Shown here piece after piece: positions 34,201 through 45,278 of a stretch of 64,000 nucleotides of DNA (positions are counted from its first letter, which is position 1; the number at the start of each line of letters is the position of its first letter). Source of the stretch: Pisaster brevispinus (Eukaryota; Echinodermata; Asteroidea; Forcipulatida; Asteriidae); NCBI GenBank assembly GCA_023634235.1, contig JAMKCF010000012.1, forward strand, positions 17,307,884 to 17,371,883, given 5' to 3'. The notes beneath the pieces are model-generated. The model was given only the letters and a program-made list of their open reading frames with translations. It was not told the origin of the DNA and searched no databases. The position numbers and the translations under genes are program-made.

Positions 34201-37200
34201 ACAAGGCATTCAATTATAATTGTAAGTTGTCAATGTCAGTTCGGGGAAAATCGGCTGATGCTGGAAATTTGTCATGAATTATCTGTTAAAAAGGCATTAT
34301 ACAGGATTGGTAATGATAAAACACTTCGTCGTTTGATTTTAGTTTGAAAACGTACTGATTATGAAGTTCATACTAAAAAAACATCTTTTATGTGAAATAT
34401 TTGCCTCTGAAATGATTCACATTCGAGACAACTGTATAAGAAAGCTTTAAAAAACGCAACAGCTGATTCCGAAAACGGCCAAATTTGATGTTTTTTTCAG
34501 AAACCGTTCTTCGCCATTCCTGGAAGACCTTTGGAGTCGTGTTTTAGTCTATTTTGTAGCCCAAATAGCCCAACGAAGCCGGTGTGCCCCTTCAAGACAG
34601 ATGTATTTACATGCTGAAAATTGCACCTGTTTTTTCCACTATTTTCTCTTGACTCACACAGCGGATTAAGCCCAAACTTAAGTTTGTTATTTTATGTGTA
34701 TGGTTGATCACACAAAACACTAACATTATCTGCAACTTTTTTTGTCAGCTCTGCCAACCCTGTATTAATACCTTTTAATGTAGGTAACCACACAGGCCGT
34801 TTTCGAAACTACGGCTTATGCTTCAGGGCTTTGGTTTCGAAAAAGGCCAGATGTAAAGCATTATTCTATAATTACTATAGCACGCAAATCATTGCGAGAA
34901 ATGTTGTTGTTGTTGCTGTTGTTGTTGTTGCTTCTGCTGCTGTTGTCGCTGTCGCTGTTGCAGTTGTTGTTTTTGTTTTTGATGTTGTTTAATCAAAATT
35001 AAATGATTCATTTGAACTATTTCTGTTTATGTGAGTGTTTACCAGCAGGGCTGTCGAACCTGTACCAGCCGGGTGCTAGCTGTCTGTCGTCTACCACTAG
35101 TTCCCCACTCCCTCTCGAATTGACACCTCGTTCTCTGTTGTCTAAGACCTGGTAACTCTTCTTTCTACAAACAGGAGCCTCTGCCGATCAATAAAATAAA
35201 TAAACAAATAAATAAATAGATAAATAAAAGTACAAAAAGGAGAGTGATGATGCTTCTTTAAATGTCTAGTTAATTATATATAAAATAAGTCACAAAAATA
35301 CAAATATTTAAACACAAATCTGTCAGAACCCGAGCACGAAACAATTTTACAGAACACGCTGAGAAAACAAAAACAAATGGAACCAATTTAAACTAAAATA
35401 TATATTAATCTCCACTGCACAGTAACAAGTGAAACTATTGAACTCTTTTAAAATGGAGTCCCTTTTGAATCAAAATCAGCGTTTGAGAGATATTTGATTA
35501 TTATCGCTTACCTTCTGTCTTCATAAAAATCGCCAGTTCATCCGCCTCGCCAACTTGCTCTGAAATCAAAATCAAGTAAACATTGGCGTCCAGTAACATG
35601 ATTTATAGAGTTCTGACCGAAATAAACAATCGTTTTATTTTCCTTTTTTCATTATAACTGTTTGAGAAACATTCTCGTCTCGGTTCTCAAAGCCTTATCC
35701 AAAATGGGTTTACTCTTATCATGATCCTAAATGGGTTAACTCTTGTCGAGATCCAAAATGGGATATTTCTGATAACGATTCCAGATGGGTTAACTCTGAT
35801 ATCGATTCCAGATGGGTTATCTGTTACCCCTGACGGCAAATGGGTTAACTCTTATCGCAATCCCAGATGGGTTAACTCCCATCACTATCTCATCGGTTGT
35901 CTCTTAATCCCAGACAGGTTAAATCATATTAAGGTTTTCCCAGATTGGGTTAATCTTAATCCCAGATGGGCTATCTTTTAGTTTTACAACAACAGTTGCA
36001 GACTGTTAGCCCTCACCGTCCTGTATTGATCCCAGATGGGCGAATCTTGGAATAATGACCTGATAAAATAATCCCAGGTGGGAACACTATCAAACCTTAC
36101 ATTCCAAGATAAACATATTTTGTTTTCCATCCCTGTGGAGACATCTTTTGTCCTTTCCTTTGTCCCTGAACTTAACGTCCTCCTATATACTTTCTAAACA
36201 AAATTCCTTGTGGAGCACCCCAGTCTTTGGAATTCCTCCATGGAGACCTTCTGTTTTCCTTTTTGTTTCGTCATAAGGTGGCGAGTATTAAAAAAACAAT
36301 TCTCACAGTAAACGTCCAATCCAAGATAATGACATAAACAAAGTCTTACCCAAATCCCAAATGGTAGCTGCGTTAGTTCTGCTGTATTTGAACATTGGGA
36401 AGGGACCGTCGTTCTCCCAGTGGCATTCACCAGGCGAGGCAATCATCAACAGCCAGCCGTTGGCGTTCAAACAATTCGCGGCTGATGTACGCATCATCAT
36501 GAACCGATGGTTCAAGTGCCTTCAGATTACAAGAACAGTGGAAAAACAAACACATTATGTTCAACAATGAAATTGTGAGATGCGCAGGTCTGTTTTTGGC
36601 CGATATGACCCGAAAACTTTGAATTGTATTTTGAATAGCCATTTTCCAGACAAATCGCCAGTGTCAGTGGTAAAAACTTAAAATAATTTATTGCCGGTAT
36701 CCCGATATAAAGTTATGTTTATCAGCCATGACAGGTACAAATAGTTTTGCGTGCTACATGTATATTTTGCACTGTGCGAAGTTTTTCGTTTTGAAACAGC
36801 ATTCATTCTGTCAAAGTTCGTTAAAAGAAAACAATCTTATTATAATTTTTTTGTTTGAATTGATATTTTTCAATTTCACCGAAAAGTAATATCAACGGTG
36901 AACGACATCTTCAATTCCAAGCCATCTGGTTTTTTTTCTACTTTGCTGATTGTTGTTAACCTTTAAAAAAAAAATCTTTTGAAACCTTGACCTTAGCCTT
37001 TACCTTTTTAACCAATTTTCAACCTTAAACATTTTTAGATTTTTGTTTCCATCTTTGTAATTGTGTATTTCTATCACCTTTTTACATTTTGTATTTCCTG
37101 TATATTTTCCCGTAATTCGACCTTTGGTCGCTATGGGATTTTTTTAAAAGAAATAAATCATTCATGAATGAATGAAAGAAAGAACCAAATATTTATGCAG

Positions 37201-40200
37201 ATAATTTAAAATGTTATGTTGACTTACTCAGCCTGGACATATTTGACAGATTCATTGAGATCTTTATACGGGCTCGATAGAACCTTCTCGCCATCAAACC
37301 ACGAGGTCTTATCGGTCCCGGACCCATCGAAAACGATCCGGAGAACTTCAACGCCAGCCGAGTACAAGGACACCCGAACCTGCAAATAGAAATAATTGTC
37401 AAAAGTGTATCCGCTCCGTGCACGGGCTTGTGATGGGACCCCTCCGAGCAAAACTGTCACATCAGTAATGTTTCTAAAAGAATGTCCATTCCGTCATAAC
37501 AGTCTTATTTGGGTCTGTTTTCTTTTCGCTCCTTACTTTCTTCCTTTCATGGAAGGATTTGGGGTGTTACCTCGGCAATGTTCAAGGAGTTCCAAGCTTT
37601 CACTAGCGTGCTCTTGAAATGTCCCTGGTAACCGGTCCCTATGACCGCAGCCTCCGGTATGTTCTCATTGAGAGCCTCTTCGCTGGTCCACAGATCGTAA
37701 GGGTCGGGTTCGGAGATACCAGCCATGACTTTAAAAACCATTACCCAAGGTCCGCTGTCTGAAAGGCGAGAAATTACGTGAGATATCAAACACAAAGTGT
37801 ATTCATTTATACTCTGTAAGCTTTGTGATGACACTTCGGCACCCTGACCTATTTCTTTCATACCCATTGACTGTTTCATGTTAAGCTCAACTATCTTTCT
37901 CCTGTCTTGACTGGTGTGCTGAAGTCAATGCTTGTATCATCAAATGCACAGTCCTTTCGCTGTCGTTCTAACCAATGCATGCTTATCTTTCTACAAAATG
38001 GTTCAAAACTTTGTACAACATAAAGCAAATGACATTTCCTCCGTTTTTGTTGCTGAGATAGAACTGACCTGTACAGAACGCTGCTGGTCGGACGCAGCGA
38101 GGAAGTCGTGGTAGGTGGTAGATATAGAACGCCCCACAGTTACGCACCACCATCTTGACCCTCTCGTTGCAACATCCATCTTCCTCTACACAAATATATC
38201 AAGATTGCGTTAACTGGTAAAAAATTTCAAGTAATTTCGCGTCTAAAAACTCATCTTTTTGTCACAATTAAATGACACGACATGGAATTGCAACCCACCT
38301 TCCTCAGGACAGCAGCAGTTGCTTTAGGAGAGTACACCATTGCAAAATGGAGGACAGCAACATAATGTGACAAGAGAGGAACTAAATATATACTGATCGC
38401 TGTTAAGTTCTTTTGTGTGTCAACTTTAAAAGGTATGGACAGTCTTCGACCAAATACACCAACGGGACAATCAGGTGTTTTTTGTTTTGTGTGTGTGGTT
38501 TTGGGGTTGTTGGTTTTTTGTTTGGTTTTTTTTTTTTGGGGGGGGGGGGGTTGGGGGTACAATTTCCAGAAATGAAATTGAAATTCCTGTAATCAAAACT
38601 GAACGTGAGGACGTCTTCGCTTCGCGCTTTCGTTTACAAAACCAATGGGAACGTCGCTTAAAAAAAAACAGTCCTTAACAGTTCCTTAGCTAAAGAAAGG
38701 AAAGGCTTTAATTATTTCACTTTATTCATTCAATTGTGTCATCGCTTACCTGTGTTTTGCCCAGGCTGTTGGCTTGTAACTTTTTATTTTATGGTCTGCA
38801 TTCGGGAGGATGGGGGCGCTCGTATCCTTTTATTCACACTTTCAAACTATTTTTGTGTGGTTGGCTGTTACGGTGTTTGATTTCGTTCATTTGTCCTTTT
38901 TGAAGGCCATTTTTAGTAATGCATTTCCCTTTTTACGCACTTTCTGCCAAGTCTTGTCACTTTGAGTATTGTATCTTTTGATGTATTTTTATATTATGTG
39001 AGGGCCCCCAAGTGATTAGCTGCGCTGGATGGGTCACCCTCGTTAAATATGGTTTTCAAAAAAAGAAAAGAAAAAAGGACTTATGGGAAAACCATGAGAA
39101 GTCCTCAATTTACGGGGTCGACAAACATGTGGGCGTGTGTGGTGGGTGGGTGTGTGTGGTACGGGGCCAAGGGACTCAGGCTGACCCCATAAACAATAAC
39201 TAAATAAATATGAGAAAGTATTTAGACGCGAAGTAATTTTACGTCCTGTCCAAATAAATAATGTTATGCCAAAAACACATTCCAATCCATAATGTAGTTC
39301 ATAAACACATTCTTATGGTTGAATCATACGTTTTCCATTATTTTGTTCTCCACTGGGAACAACCATTTCCGTTATTTATTGACCACATGTGTTCTACATT
39401 TTGTTAGGTAACTTCGAATATCCCCCTGGGTACCCCCATGAACTTCGTGCCTTTTAAAGGCAGGGTATATTACTAATAGTAATTACTCCAGTGCAAGTCA
39501 ATGACCATAACAAACTTACTGGGTAAGAGCACAGGAGGGCTGTTGACATTATACAACATTATTGAAACGACCCCCTTTGAAGTAATGTATAGTTTTAGAG
39601 AAAGAGAAACATTTTCACACAAAATTGAATCTAAGAAAAGTTTCAGGCATGAAGCCTTTCTCGGGCATCAAGTGAAAGCGTGACACAATCTATGCAACAA
39701 GGGTGTTTTTTTCTTTCGTCATTTTTTTACAACTTTGGTGACCAATTGTGCCTAAAATGTTCACAAGTTTGTTATTCAAAAGTATACCCTGACCTCAACA
39801 AAAAAATCGATAATGCTACGGATCTCCGGAAGTGCCATCTGACTTTTTGAGATCCTGACTGAATAATCTTAAGCAAAGATTTCCCTTAATTAATTTGTGT
39901 TACGTAATAAAGACCATGTAAACTTTATACAAAATATCATCATCGTCATCATCATCATGTCCCATAGCCTTGCGGCCGTTGGAGTGACCCTGCACTCTTG
40001 ACGATTTGGCTCTACTCTTCTCTTAGCAGAGTGCTAAATATCATTACGTAATCTTCTTTTTTCTATTTTGTCTAAATGAAATAGCACATCATTGTCTACA
40101 AAAACTTCCTCTACAAACTTGGTGAAAGTTTGTATGTTTTTAGTTTGTACAAGACCCATCACCCTTGTACCCCACTTCCTAACTAAACATTGAAACTAAG

Positions 40201-42916
40201 GAAGAAAATTCCAAATTGAATTTGGGAACCGAAGTAGAACCAAAAACAGGTTACAATAACTACAGACTGATGTTTTCTAAAGTATTATTGTCTTTTCATT
40301 TCATACTTAGATTTTTCAATGAGGCAAAAATCAACTTCGAAAGCAATGAGGAGAAAATTTCTACGCAAGCCCATTAGCGCCAAAAAAATATCAATGAACA
40401 AATAAAAATATTACCATTATTACGGATTCAGAATACGTTATTACGGATTTACCATCCGTTATTACGGTTTCAGAATCCGTTAGTACAGATTGTGAATCCG
40501 TTATAACGGACTCACAATCCTTTATTACGGATTCACAATTTAATAACAGATTCTGAAACCGAAACAACGGCTTCATTAGAACGGATTGTGAATCCGTAAG
40601 AACGGATCGTGAATCCGTAAGAACGGATCCTGAATAGGTAATAACTTTATGTTTGCGATGCAGTGGGCTTTCGTATACATTTGCTTTGAAATTACTCAAT
40701 ATTACCAGTGTTGATGCAACCAGTTACTACTGCGCTGTTCCTTTCCGCTGGTAACCGGCCGTCCATCCAAACAGGGTACCTGGTGGCACACATTCCCATC
40801 GGAACGCACTCAGTCGGCATCCGGGTACCTTTTTTATTAGATTGATAATAAATCATTTGTTCAATTAGTAACTTGCTAATTATCAGTAAATGTAGTGCAG
40901 TTAAAATGGATTGCACATGACGTAGTTGATCAACATCTTTGATGACAAACAATGGAAACGTGCACGCGTGTACGCGAGGCGAACGACTCTCAGCCAATGA
41001 AAGCCCTTCATGACGGCCAATGGCGGCAAATGGGTCTATTTGACGGACCGTTCTAATTTGTCGACACTTGCTGTGCCAGGTAGAATTCAGCAATGTTTGC
41101 CTCCAACATTTTATTATATGACTGATTTTAATAGGATTTAATAGGACGGTTTTAATAGGAAATTAAAAAGGAGCAACCGTCAATGATTTTTTTTTAAAAA
41201 CAATACCACAACTCTCTATGTTTTCATTGGGTGAGATACAACGGCCAAGCTTTAAAAAAAAATGTAAGAGTTGAGTTGTTTACTAAGTGAAAGCAGGGAT
41301 GGGAAAGTTTTGGGTGGGATACGATAGGTTTAAAAATCACATATCTTAAGACACGAAGGGACAACAAACTTTCAAGAGGCCCGGGGCCTACAAGGTCAAG
41401 AACGAATAATCAAGCATTAACTTACAAAAAGGGGTCGGTAGGCCGTTAGTGAATGAAGGTCGCAGTGAGACTTGATTTAAGAGTATGTCAAAAATGTGGG
41501 ACAACATAATTAAGAATTTTTACGGAAAACTGTTCAGCATCTGGAGTTCGCGGTAAGTATTCAGAGTAGCCTTGGGGTAAAGTAACTTTGAACTTTGCGT
41601 ACAATTTGATGAAAATAACATAGATGAAGTTTTCCCACTCAGTTTGAATATAAACACCTGCAAACAAATCTTGTTTCAAAAGCTTATGTAGCTTTTTACG
41701 GATTCCCAAGTAGTAAAAAAAAAGAATGGAACATTTTAATGTCAACAACAACACAACAGCAACGACAACATAACAATAACAAAAACAAAAACAACTTTTT
41801 CAAGACTTTTTTTCTTTTTGCATACTAGTTATTTTACTGTCATCGTAACATTTTGAGACGCCTTGAGTACCATTTTTGTATAGGCCTATTTAGGATCTAT
41901 AATTTTGAACTATATCACTTTGTCAAATATTTACCTGCACTCCCCGTGAATCTATACCACCCTTCTTGTAAGGAGTGGTCACTAAGAAGCTCGGTGGACT
42001 CCACATGCATGGAAGAGAACCCGGAGTTCCTACGGGCATCATCTAAGACGGTGTGGTGATCAGTATCGCAAGCGTCTTCGAAAACTGCAGGTGGAATAAG
42101 AAAGTAGGACTGACGATTATTTAAAGTGCTTAAAACAATTGTTGTTTGAATTTGGTTAGATATTTTGTATATTTAAAACAAGAGTTATTAGACATGGGTT
42201 GTTAAGAAGATATACAGAGAGACGTGTACATGCATTAGGCCTATGTACTGCAGGTAATGAAATGACAGAGACAATTATTTGCGAGCCCATTATTGGAAAT
42301 TATTTCTAGGAATTAAAACAACACAGAATTGAACACGTACAAAAAAGATGTTTACATCCGTTTGTGTTGTTAGCTTAATACGAAAGAAAACTGACATCAA
42401 AATTTCGCACATTTGATGATAGGCTTATATGCGTTTTAAGGCGAGGGGAGAATTTTCAAAGGATGTTTTCTCTCACCCAAATTCATATCTACGTCTCCTC
42501 CCGTCAAAGAGAGCTCTTTCCCGCTAACATTCTCAGGGAAGAGCTCGAGGGGCAGAGGGTAATATAATTTCATCCGACGGAGTTTAACTTCTTCTTGTCA
42601 CTCTATAATACACTTTAAAATCTCCCGGTACGAATTGACCCCCTCGGGAACCCGGAATCCAGGAAAATGGTGAAAAAAGGGGGGATTTGAACCCGTTTCC
42701 ATGTGATTTTGACACAGAGTGTAGAATTAGCCTTTTCTGATTCGATTGATTGCTTCGGTGGATTCTCAAAAAAAAGGAGTAAAAACTAGATTCTGAAATA
42801 TTGTGTTCACACTTACCGGTCTGAGTGGAGCCATCGGGACCGACGCCTTCCTCCTGACACCGACACACGGCCACCATCATGCCAGTCAATAACAAACACA
42901 CAATTAAGACATTCAT
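25209..42916 (-). CDS. Secreted 1000-aa protein: signal peptide plus three D8C + unknown-domain modules
   Basis: Exons in gene order: 42916-42817, 42084-41935, 40828-40706, 38185-38069, 37758-37571, 37379-37228, 36519-36350, 35559-35512, 35180-35043, 34171-34046, 33785-33672, 33223-33030, 32266-32106, 31325-31150, 30084-30037, 29476-29336, 28824-28693, 28146-28018, 27448-27258, 26790-26630, 26080-25899, 25270-25209. They sum to 3003 nt: 1000 codons plus TAA, with GT-AG at every border and all phases matching. Exon 1 is a signal peptide (MNVLIVCLLLTGMMVAVCRC). Residues 34-350, 350-669 and 669-1000 are three repeats. Each begins with a D8C domain (eight cysteines; WYRF, CGTxYPIW, CINTG, CC, NCG-YIY-LP, YCT), as in uromodulin, GP2 and OIT3. 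A ~175-aa domain I cannot name follows. No ZP, EGF or membrane segment is seen. A splice acceptor just before the ATG suggests a noncoding first exon. Confidence 0.9.
25727..25832 (-). mobile_element. 106-bp TA-flanked MITE, copy 2
   Basis: Starts TAGGTGGCAGCAGACTTACC and ends with the exact complement. The interior (TTCTGAGCATGCTCACATT) is the reverse of copy 1 at 1188-1293. Located in the last intron of the D8C gene, 67 bp from exon 21, in a place where its donor-like GGTAAGT ends could matter. Confidence 0.85.
26329..26365. mobile_element. 37-bp palindromic insertion with 8-bp target duplication
   Basis: CACTGATCTCTATTATA, centre CTG, then the exact complement. It is flanked on both sides by CTCTGGCC (26321-26328 and 26366-26373), a perfect 8-bp target-site duplication. 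A longer relative is at 49268-49308. It is in intron 20 of the D8C gene. An 8-bp duplication fits hAT-type transposition; the element is almost nothing but termini. Confidence 0.9.
27683..27937 (+). mobile_element. GGGCC...foldback repeat, copy 3
   Basis: Starts GGGCCCAATTTCATGGCTCT and ends AGAGCCATGAAATTGGGCCC, a perfect terminal inverted repeat of 20 bp. The interior has GCGTATTTCACAGGTTAGCA, shared with the 44925-45207 copy. It lies between exons 18 and 19 of the D8C gene. Confidence 0.8.
30725..30945 (+). repeat. GACCCATTTCTGGGTCA repeat block
   Basis: Irregular direct repeats of GACCCATTTCTGGGTCAGG, each itself an imperfect palindrome (TGACCC and GGGTCA), followed by GGGACCCGGAGCCAGGTCAA. 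This last word ties it to the 50-bp tandem array at 22379-22574. Located in intron 14 of the D8C gene. Confidence 0.75.
30945..31100 (+). mobile_element. MITE with TAGACCTCTTGCATTGGC end, copy 1
   Basis: Starts TAGACCTCTTGCATTGGCCG and ends TGACGTCATGTGCAATCCATCTA, an imperfect inverted repeat. The interior has ACGTGCACGCGTGAAAGGCT. The reversed copy is at 40905-41042, in another intron of the same gene. It ends 50 bp from exon 14, whose donor is weak. Confidence 0.65.
31850..32075. repeat. CCGTCG foldback array
   Basis: Left of about 31960, direct copies of TCCGTCG(C/T)(A/G)GTTGT and TTGTCCCGTCG; right of it, complements such as ACAACTACGACGGACAAACT, CTGACGGGACAAA and TATGACGGAGG. The two halves can therefore pair as a long irregular hairpin. 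In intron 13 of the D8C gene. Confidence 0.65.
35690..36085 (+). repeat. Degenerate minisatellite, CCAGATGGGTTAACTCT units
   Basis: About a dozen loosely repeated units of 20-27 bp around GATCC(C/A)AGATGGGTTAACTC, mostly with a TTATC or TGATA tail, fading out at the right end. The units lie in intron 7 of the D8C gene. The array keeps one plus-strand frame open for 86 codons by chance; that peptide has no other support. Confidence 0.75.
38521..38553 (+). repeat. Poly-T/poly-G run
   Basis: A long T run is followed by an uninterrupted G run of a dozen or so bases, in intron 3 of the D8C gene. G-tract length is likely to be variable and error-prone. Confidence 0.8.
39435..39785 (+). repeat. Dispersed repeat related to 1730-1930
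   Basis: The right part repeats TTCAGGCATGAAGCCTTTCT, TATGCAACAAGGGTG and GGTGACCAATTGTGCC as in the left-end copy. The left part (TTTTAAAGGCAGGGTATATT, TAATTACTCCAGTG) extends the same element. In intron 3 of the D8C gene. Confidence 0.6.
40362..40675. mobile_element. Inverted-repeat element filled with ACGGATT palindromes, copy 2
   Basis: The ends TACGCAAGCCCATTAGCGCC and GCAGTGGGCTTTCGTA match copy 1 at 16649-16953, with TA on both sides. The interior is again an irregular two-way array of ACGGATT, ATCCGT and TCCGTTATTACGG words. Its edge lies 31 bp from the end of exon 3 of the D8C gene. Confidence 0.8.
40905..41042 (-). mobile_element. MITE with TAGACC...TTGC ends, copy 2
   Basis: Reverse copy of the element at 30945-31100: TGGATTGCACATGACGT at one end and TTTGATGACAAACAATGGAA with AACGTGCACGCGTG inside, ending near AAATGGGTCTA. 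In intron 2 of the D8C gene. Confidence 0.6.
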
Positions 42917-44262
42917 CTCTCTTACCTGAAAAGTAAGACAGCCAAACGTAATACTGCATCATTTAAAAAATATCAACATCTTTTCGAGCTTTTCCTCAAG
43001 ACACAACGGTTATTCAAACACTTGGACTCATATACATTGGATAAAGCCTTCTTTTCATTTCTTTTAAGTAAAGTCCACTTTTGTAGCTTTAAATCAAGTA
43101 TTTTTTGTTAATCAATCCAAATCGATAGCAAAGCTTACTTTAAAAACAAAGCATTGAGTGTATGCTAAGGTATGTTTTCTATAAATAAACACTCTAAGTT
43201 CGATAATTACTCAACATACTTTTGAGAATCCTTCAGTGAGTCCTCGAGAATGTCCGACGTGACCGCGGTTGAATCCTTTAAGTGGCGTGATTTCTCGCCT
43301 GTTGTTCGGGCATTGCTTTCTCACCAAGGTTTACTCCCTCTTTGCTACTCGTAACGAGAATGCTGTCCCCTTTTCTTTCTTTTGAATGCAATAATGTTTC
43401 TCCTGAGATGGTCCTGTGACTGAACCCCTTACACACCTGTCGCCAGCCGTCGTTAAACTTGCCCCAAATACATCATTCCAACTTCCTCCTGTCGGTCGCA
43501 CGAAAAAAAAAACCACACCACAGGAACTCGCGGTGGGGACATTCTTTCAAAGATACGAACTCACGTGAACTGTTTCATGTTGTGAAAGTTGCTATTCAAA
43601 ACATTATGTACTTATTGCTAACTGTGAGTGGGGGTTTTTTTTAAGCGAAAAAAAACCCTCAAGAAATTGGGAGGAGTGTTGTTCAAAGTCGGTCAGCGGG
43701 GATTAGGAATTAAATGCCTCTCCCTCTTTTAATTTCTACCGGGATTAACTTTTGTACCTCAGCATGCCGGTAAACGTTCCTGACATACCGGTATGTTCGA
43801 TGGGGTTTTGAGTACCTGGCGTCTGTGTGTGTTACTGAGAATTCTACATTGGTAAGACAGCTGCTGGGGTTGTTTGACCGGGTAAATCTAGTTCACTGCG
43901 CCAACCCCTATGTTAAGCCCACCTACCCAGTTCACATGACGTTGCGCCATTATAAGGTTGCGCAATTATTTCCGGAGTCGGTGTCCCCGTGTGATACACG
44001 GTAGTGCGCTTTTTATTTAAGCACTGCGTTGCCTAAAAAGCGCAAAGCGGCGCTTATACACGCTTACCATAAATATTGTACATGATGTTTGACTCGTAAA
44101 ATGGCGAGTATAGCGACAGTTGCAGCACTGTGACAATGGAGGTAGAGTTAAATTCATGATGTGTAGTTTCAACCAAAATGCATTTCACTGTATATTTTAC
44201 GTGTAGTGACAGTAAAACAAACCGTACTGTACTTGCTATACCGCAGCAACATAAGCTCTATC

Positions 44263-44400
44263 TAAATGGCTCAGCATGGTAGACAGAACTGTTGCCGGCG
44301 CATGTTAATCCAGAGGTCGCAGGTTAAAATCCCGCTCAAGTCAACGTTCTTTCTTCAACCCCAAATTGACATGTTAGATTGATCATTCCGAGAGGACCTT
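44263..44400 (+). mobile_element. tRNA-like SINE fragment
   Basis: TGGCTCAGCATGGTAGA resembles an A box and CGCAGGTTAAAATCCCGC a slightly decayed B box, about 45 bp apart. The tail (TTCTTTCTTCAACCCCAAAT) is not tRNA. Too degenerate in the anticodon arm to be a functional gene. Confidence 0.5.
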
Positions 44401-44924
44401 TCACATCGTGTGAAAGAAAAGTTTGAAATAAACGGCCATTTTCATACGTAACTCCTCAAGAAAAACTAGTTTCAGACTTGCCTTTGAAGCAAACAGGCCT
44501 ACTGAGCAGGTAGGTTTTAACTCACGAAGGAAGGCAATTGGTTCTAGCAATGAGTGCTGATTTCTTGTCGGTTTGCCAGGGTTATTTTCTATTCGCGTGC
44601 TGCACCCATAGGCCTTATACAGTCACACAAAAGGTCCTTTAAAAAAAAAGATTGAGACCTCGACCCCGTTTCTCGACAACCGTGCAGGGATTTGGGGGGA
44701 AAAGGCTATGTGAATCACAACGTTTGGGCAGGGGGTTCGAGCACGTCAAAGTAATTCCAACTGCACTGACCGTAAGTGGAATCGGTAAGCCTATATTCTT
44801 CATTGATGAATTAGTTCATGTACACAATGCCCTGATCAACTGCGCACCTCTTGGAAACTTCAAGCAGGGTGTGTAGTCAGCCTGAGTTGTTTTTGCCGCA
44901 CCCTATGTTTGTTGTTACCCACCA

Positions 44925-45207
44925 GGGCTCAATTTCATAGCGTTGCTTAACGATGAGCACATTTTCGTGCTAACTGTAGAAGAAAAATTTGCTTAAGCGT
45001 AAGCGTATTTCACAGGTTAGCAAGAAAATTAGGCAGTCATCTTGCACGTTCACCGTGGATTTGCACTGTTACCTCGCTCATTTTTGCACAGTAAGCTCTG
45101 GATTGTTAGAATGCCTTTTCGTGTGCTTACGGTTAGCAGCGCTATGAAATGGAAATCGCACAGTGAGCACAAAATCGGCCGTTAAGCAGCTCTATGAAAT
45201 TTAGGTC
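44925..45207 (+). mobile_element. GGGCC-type foldback repeat, copy 4
   Basis: Starts GGGCTCAATTTCATAGCGTTGCTTAA and ends AGCTCTATGAAATTTAGGTCC. It shares AAGCGTATTTCACAGGTTAG with the 27683-27937 copy. An internal GCGCTATGAAAT suggests a nested or doubled terminus. Confidence 0.65.
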
Positions 45208-45278
45208 CTGCACTGATATCCGCACCCCTCGCATGCACACAACAACCACAGTACGAAACACACCAGATGATGGACTTT

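Larger units (their letters stand above)
30037..35180 (-). other. Module 2 of the D8C gene (exons 9-15)
   Basis: Exon 9 (PVCRKKSYQVLDNRER to APGWYRFDSPA), exon 10 (HYCQSIGSCGTRYPIWLMD, IMCINT) and exon 11 (PGCCNIKIMVLVRNCGGFYI, YCT) form an eight-cysteine D8C. The second domain is exon 12 (IEWDLIMKGV, FKLWASNQSVNADVPEAQLM, KSSLVNNWHHMHV), exon 13 (VRLSLYKNGHEVRRFTFNGV, DRFNWFSRGR; sequon NTT) and exon 14 (EDFCSEAEGWLAVSSSSNDC, FLYSARDTSVRWAS). Exon 14 is read in a frame other than the longest open frame there, fixed by the 176-nt length and by phase. Its donor, GTACGA, is weak. Exon 15 is the 48-nt linker. Confidence 0.85.
35512..42084 (-). other. Module 1 of the D8C gene (exons 2-8)
   Basis: D8C part: exon 2 (ACDTDHHTVLDDARR to EGWYRFTGSA), exon 3 (MPTECVPMGMCATRYPVWMD to GCINT), exon 4 (DGCCNERV, NCGAFYIYHLP, PAAFCT). 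It has nine cysteines, one more than modules 2 and 3, because of the extra RCVRP. Unknown domain: exon 5 (PWVMVFKV, DLWTSEEALNENIPEA, FKSTLVKAWNSLNI), exon 6 (VRVSLYSAGVEVLRIVFDG, GTDKTSWFDGE) and exon 7 (NCLNANGWLLMIASPGECHW, FKYSR, IWDL). Exon 8 is the 48-nt linker exon (VGEADELAIFMKTE). Confidence 0.85.
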
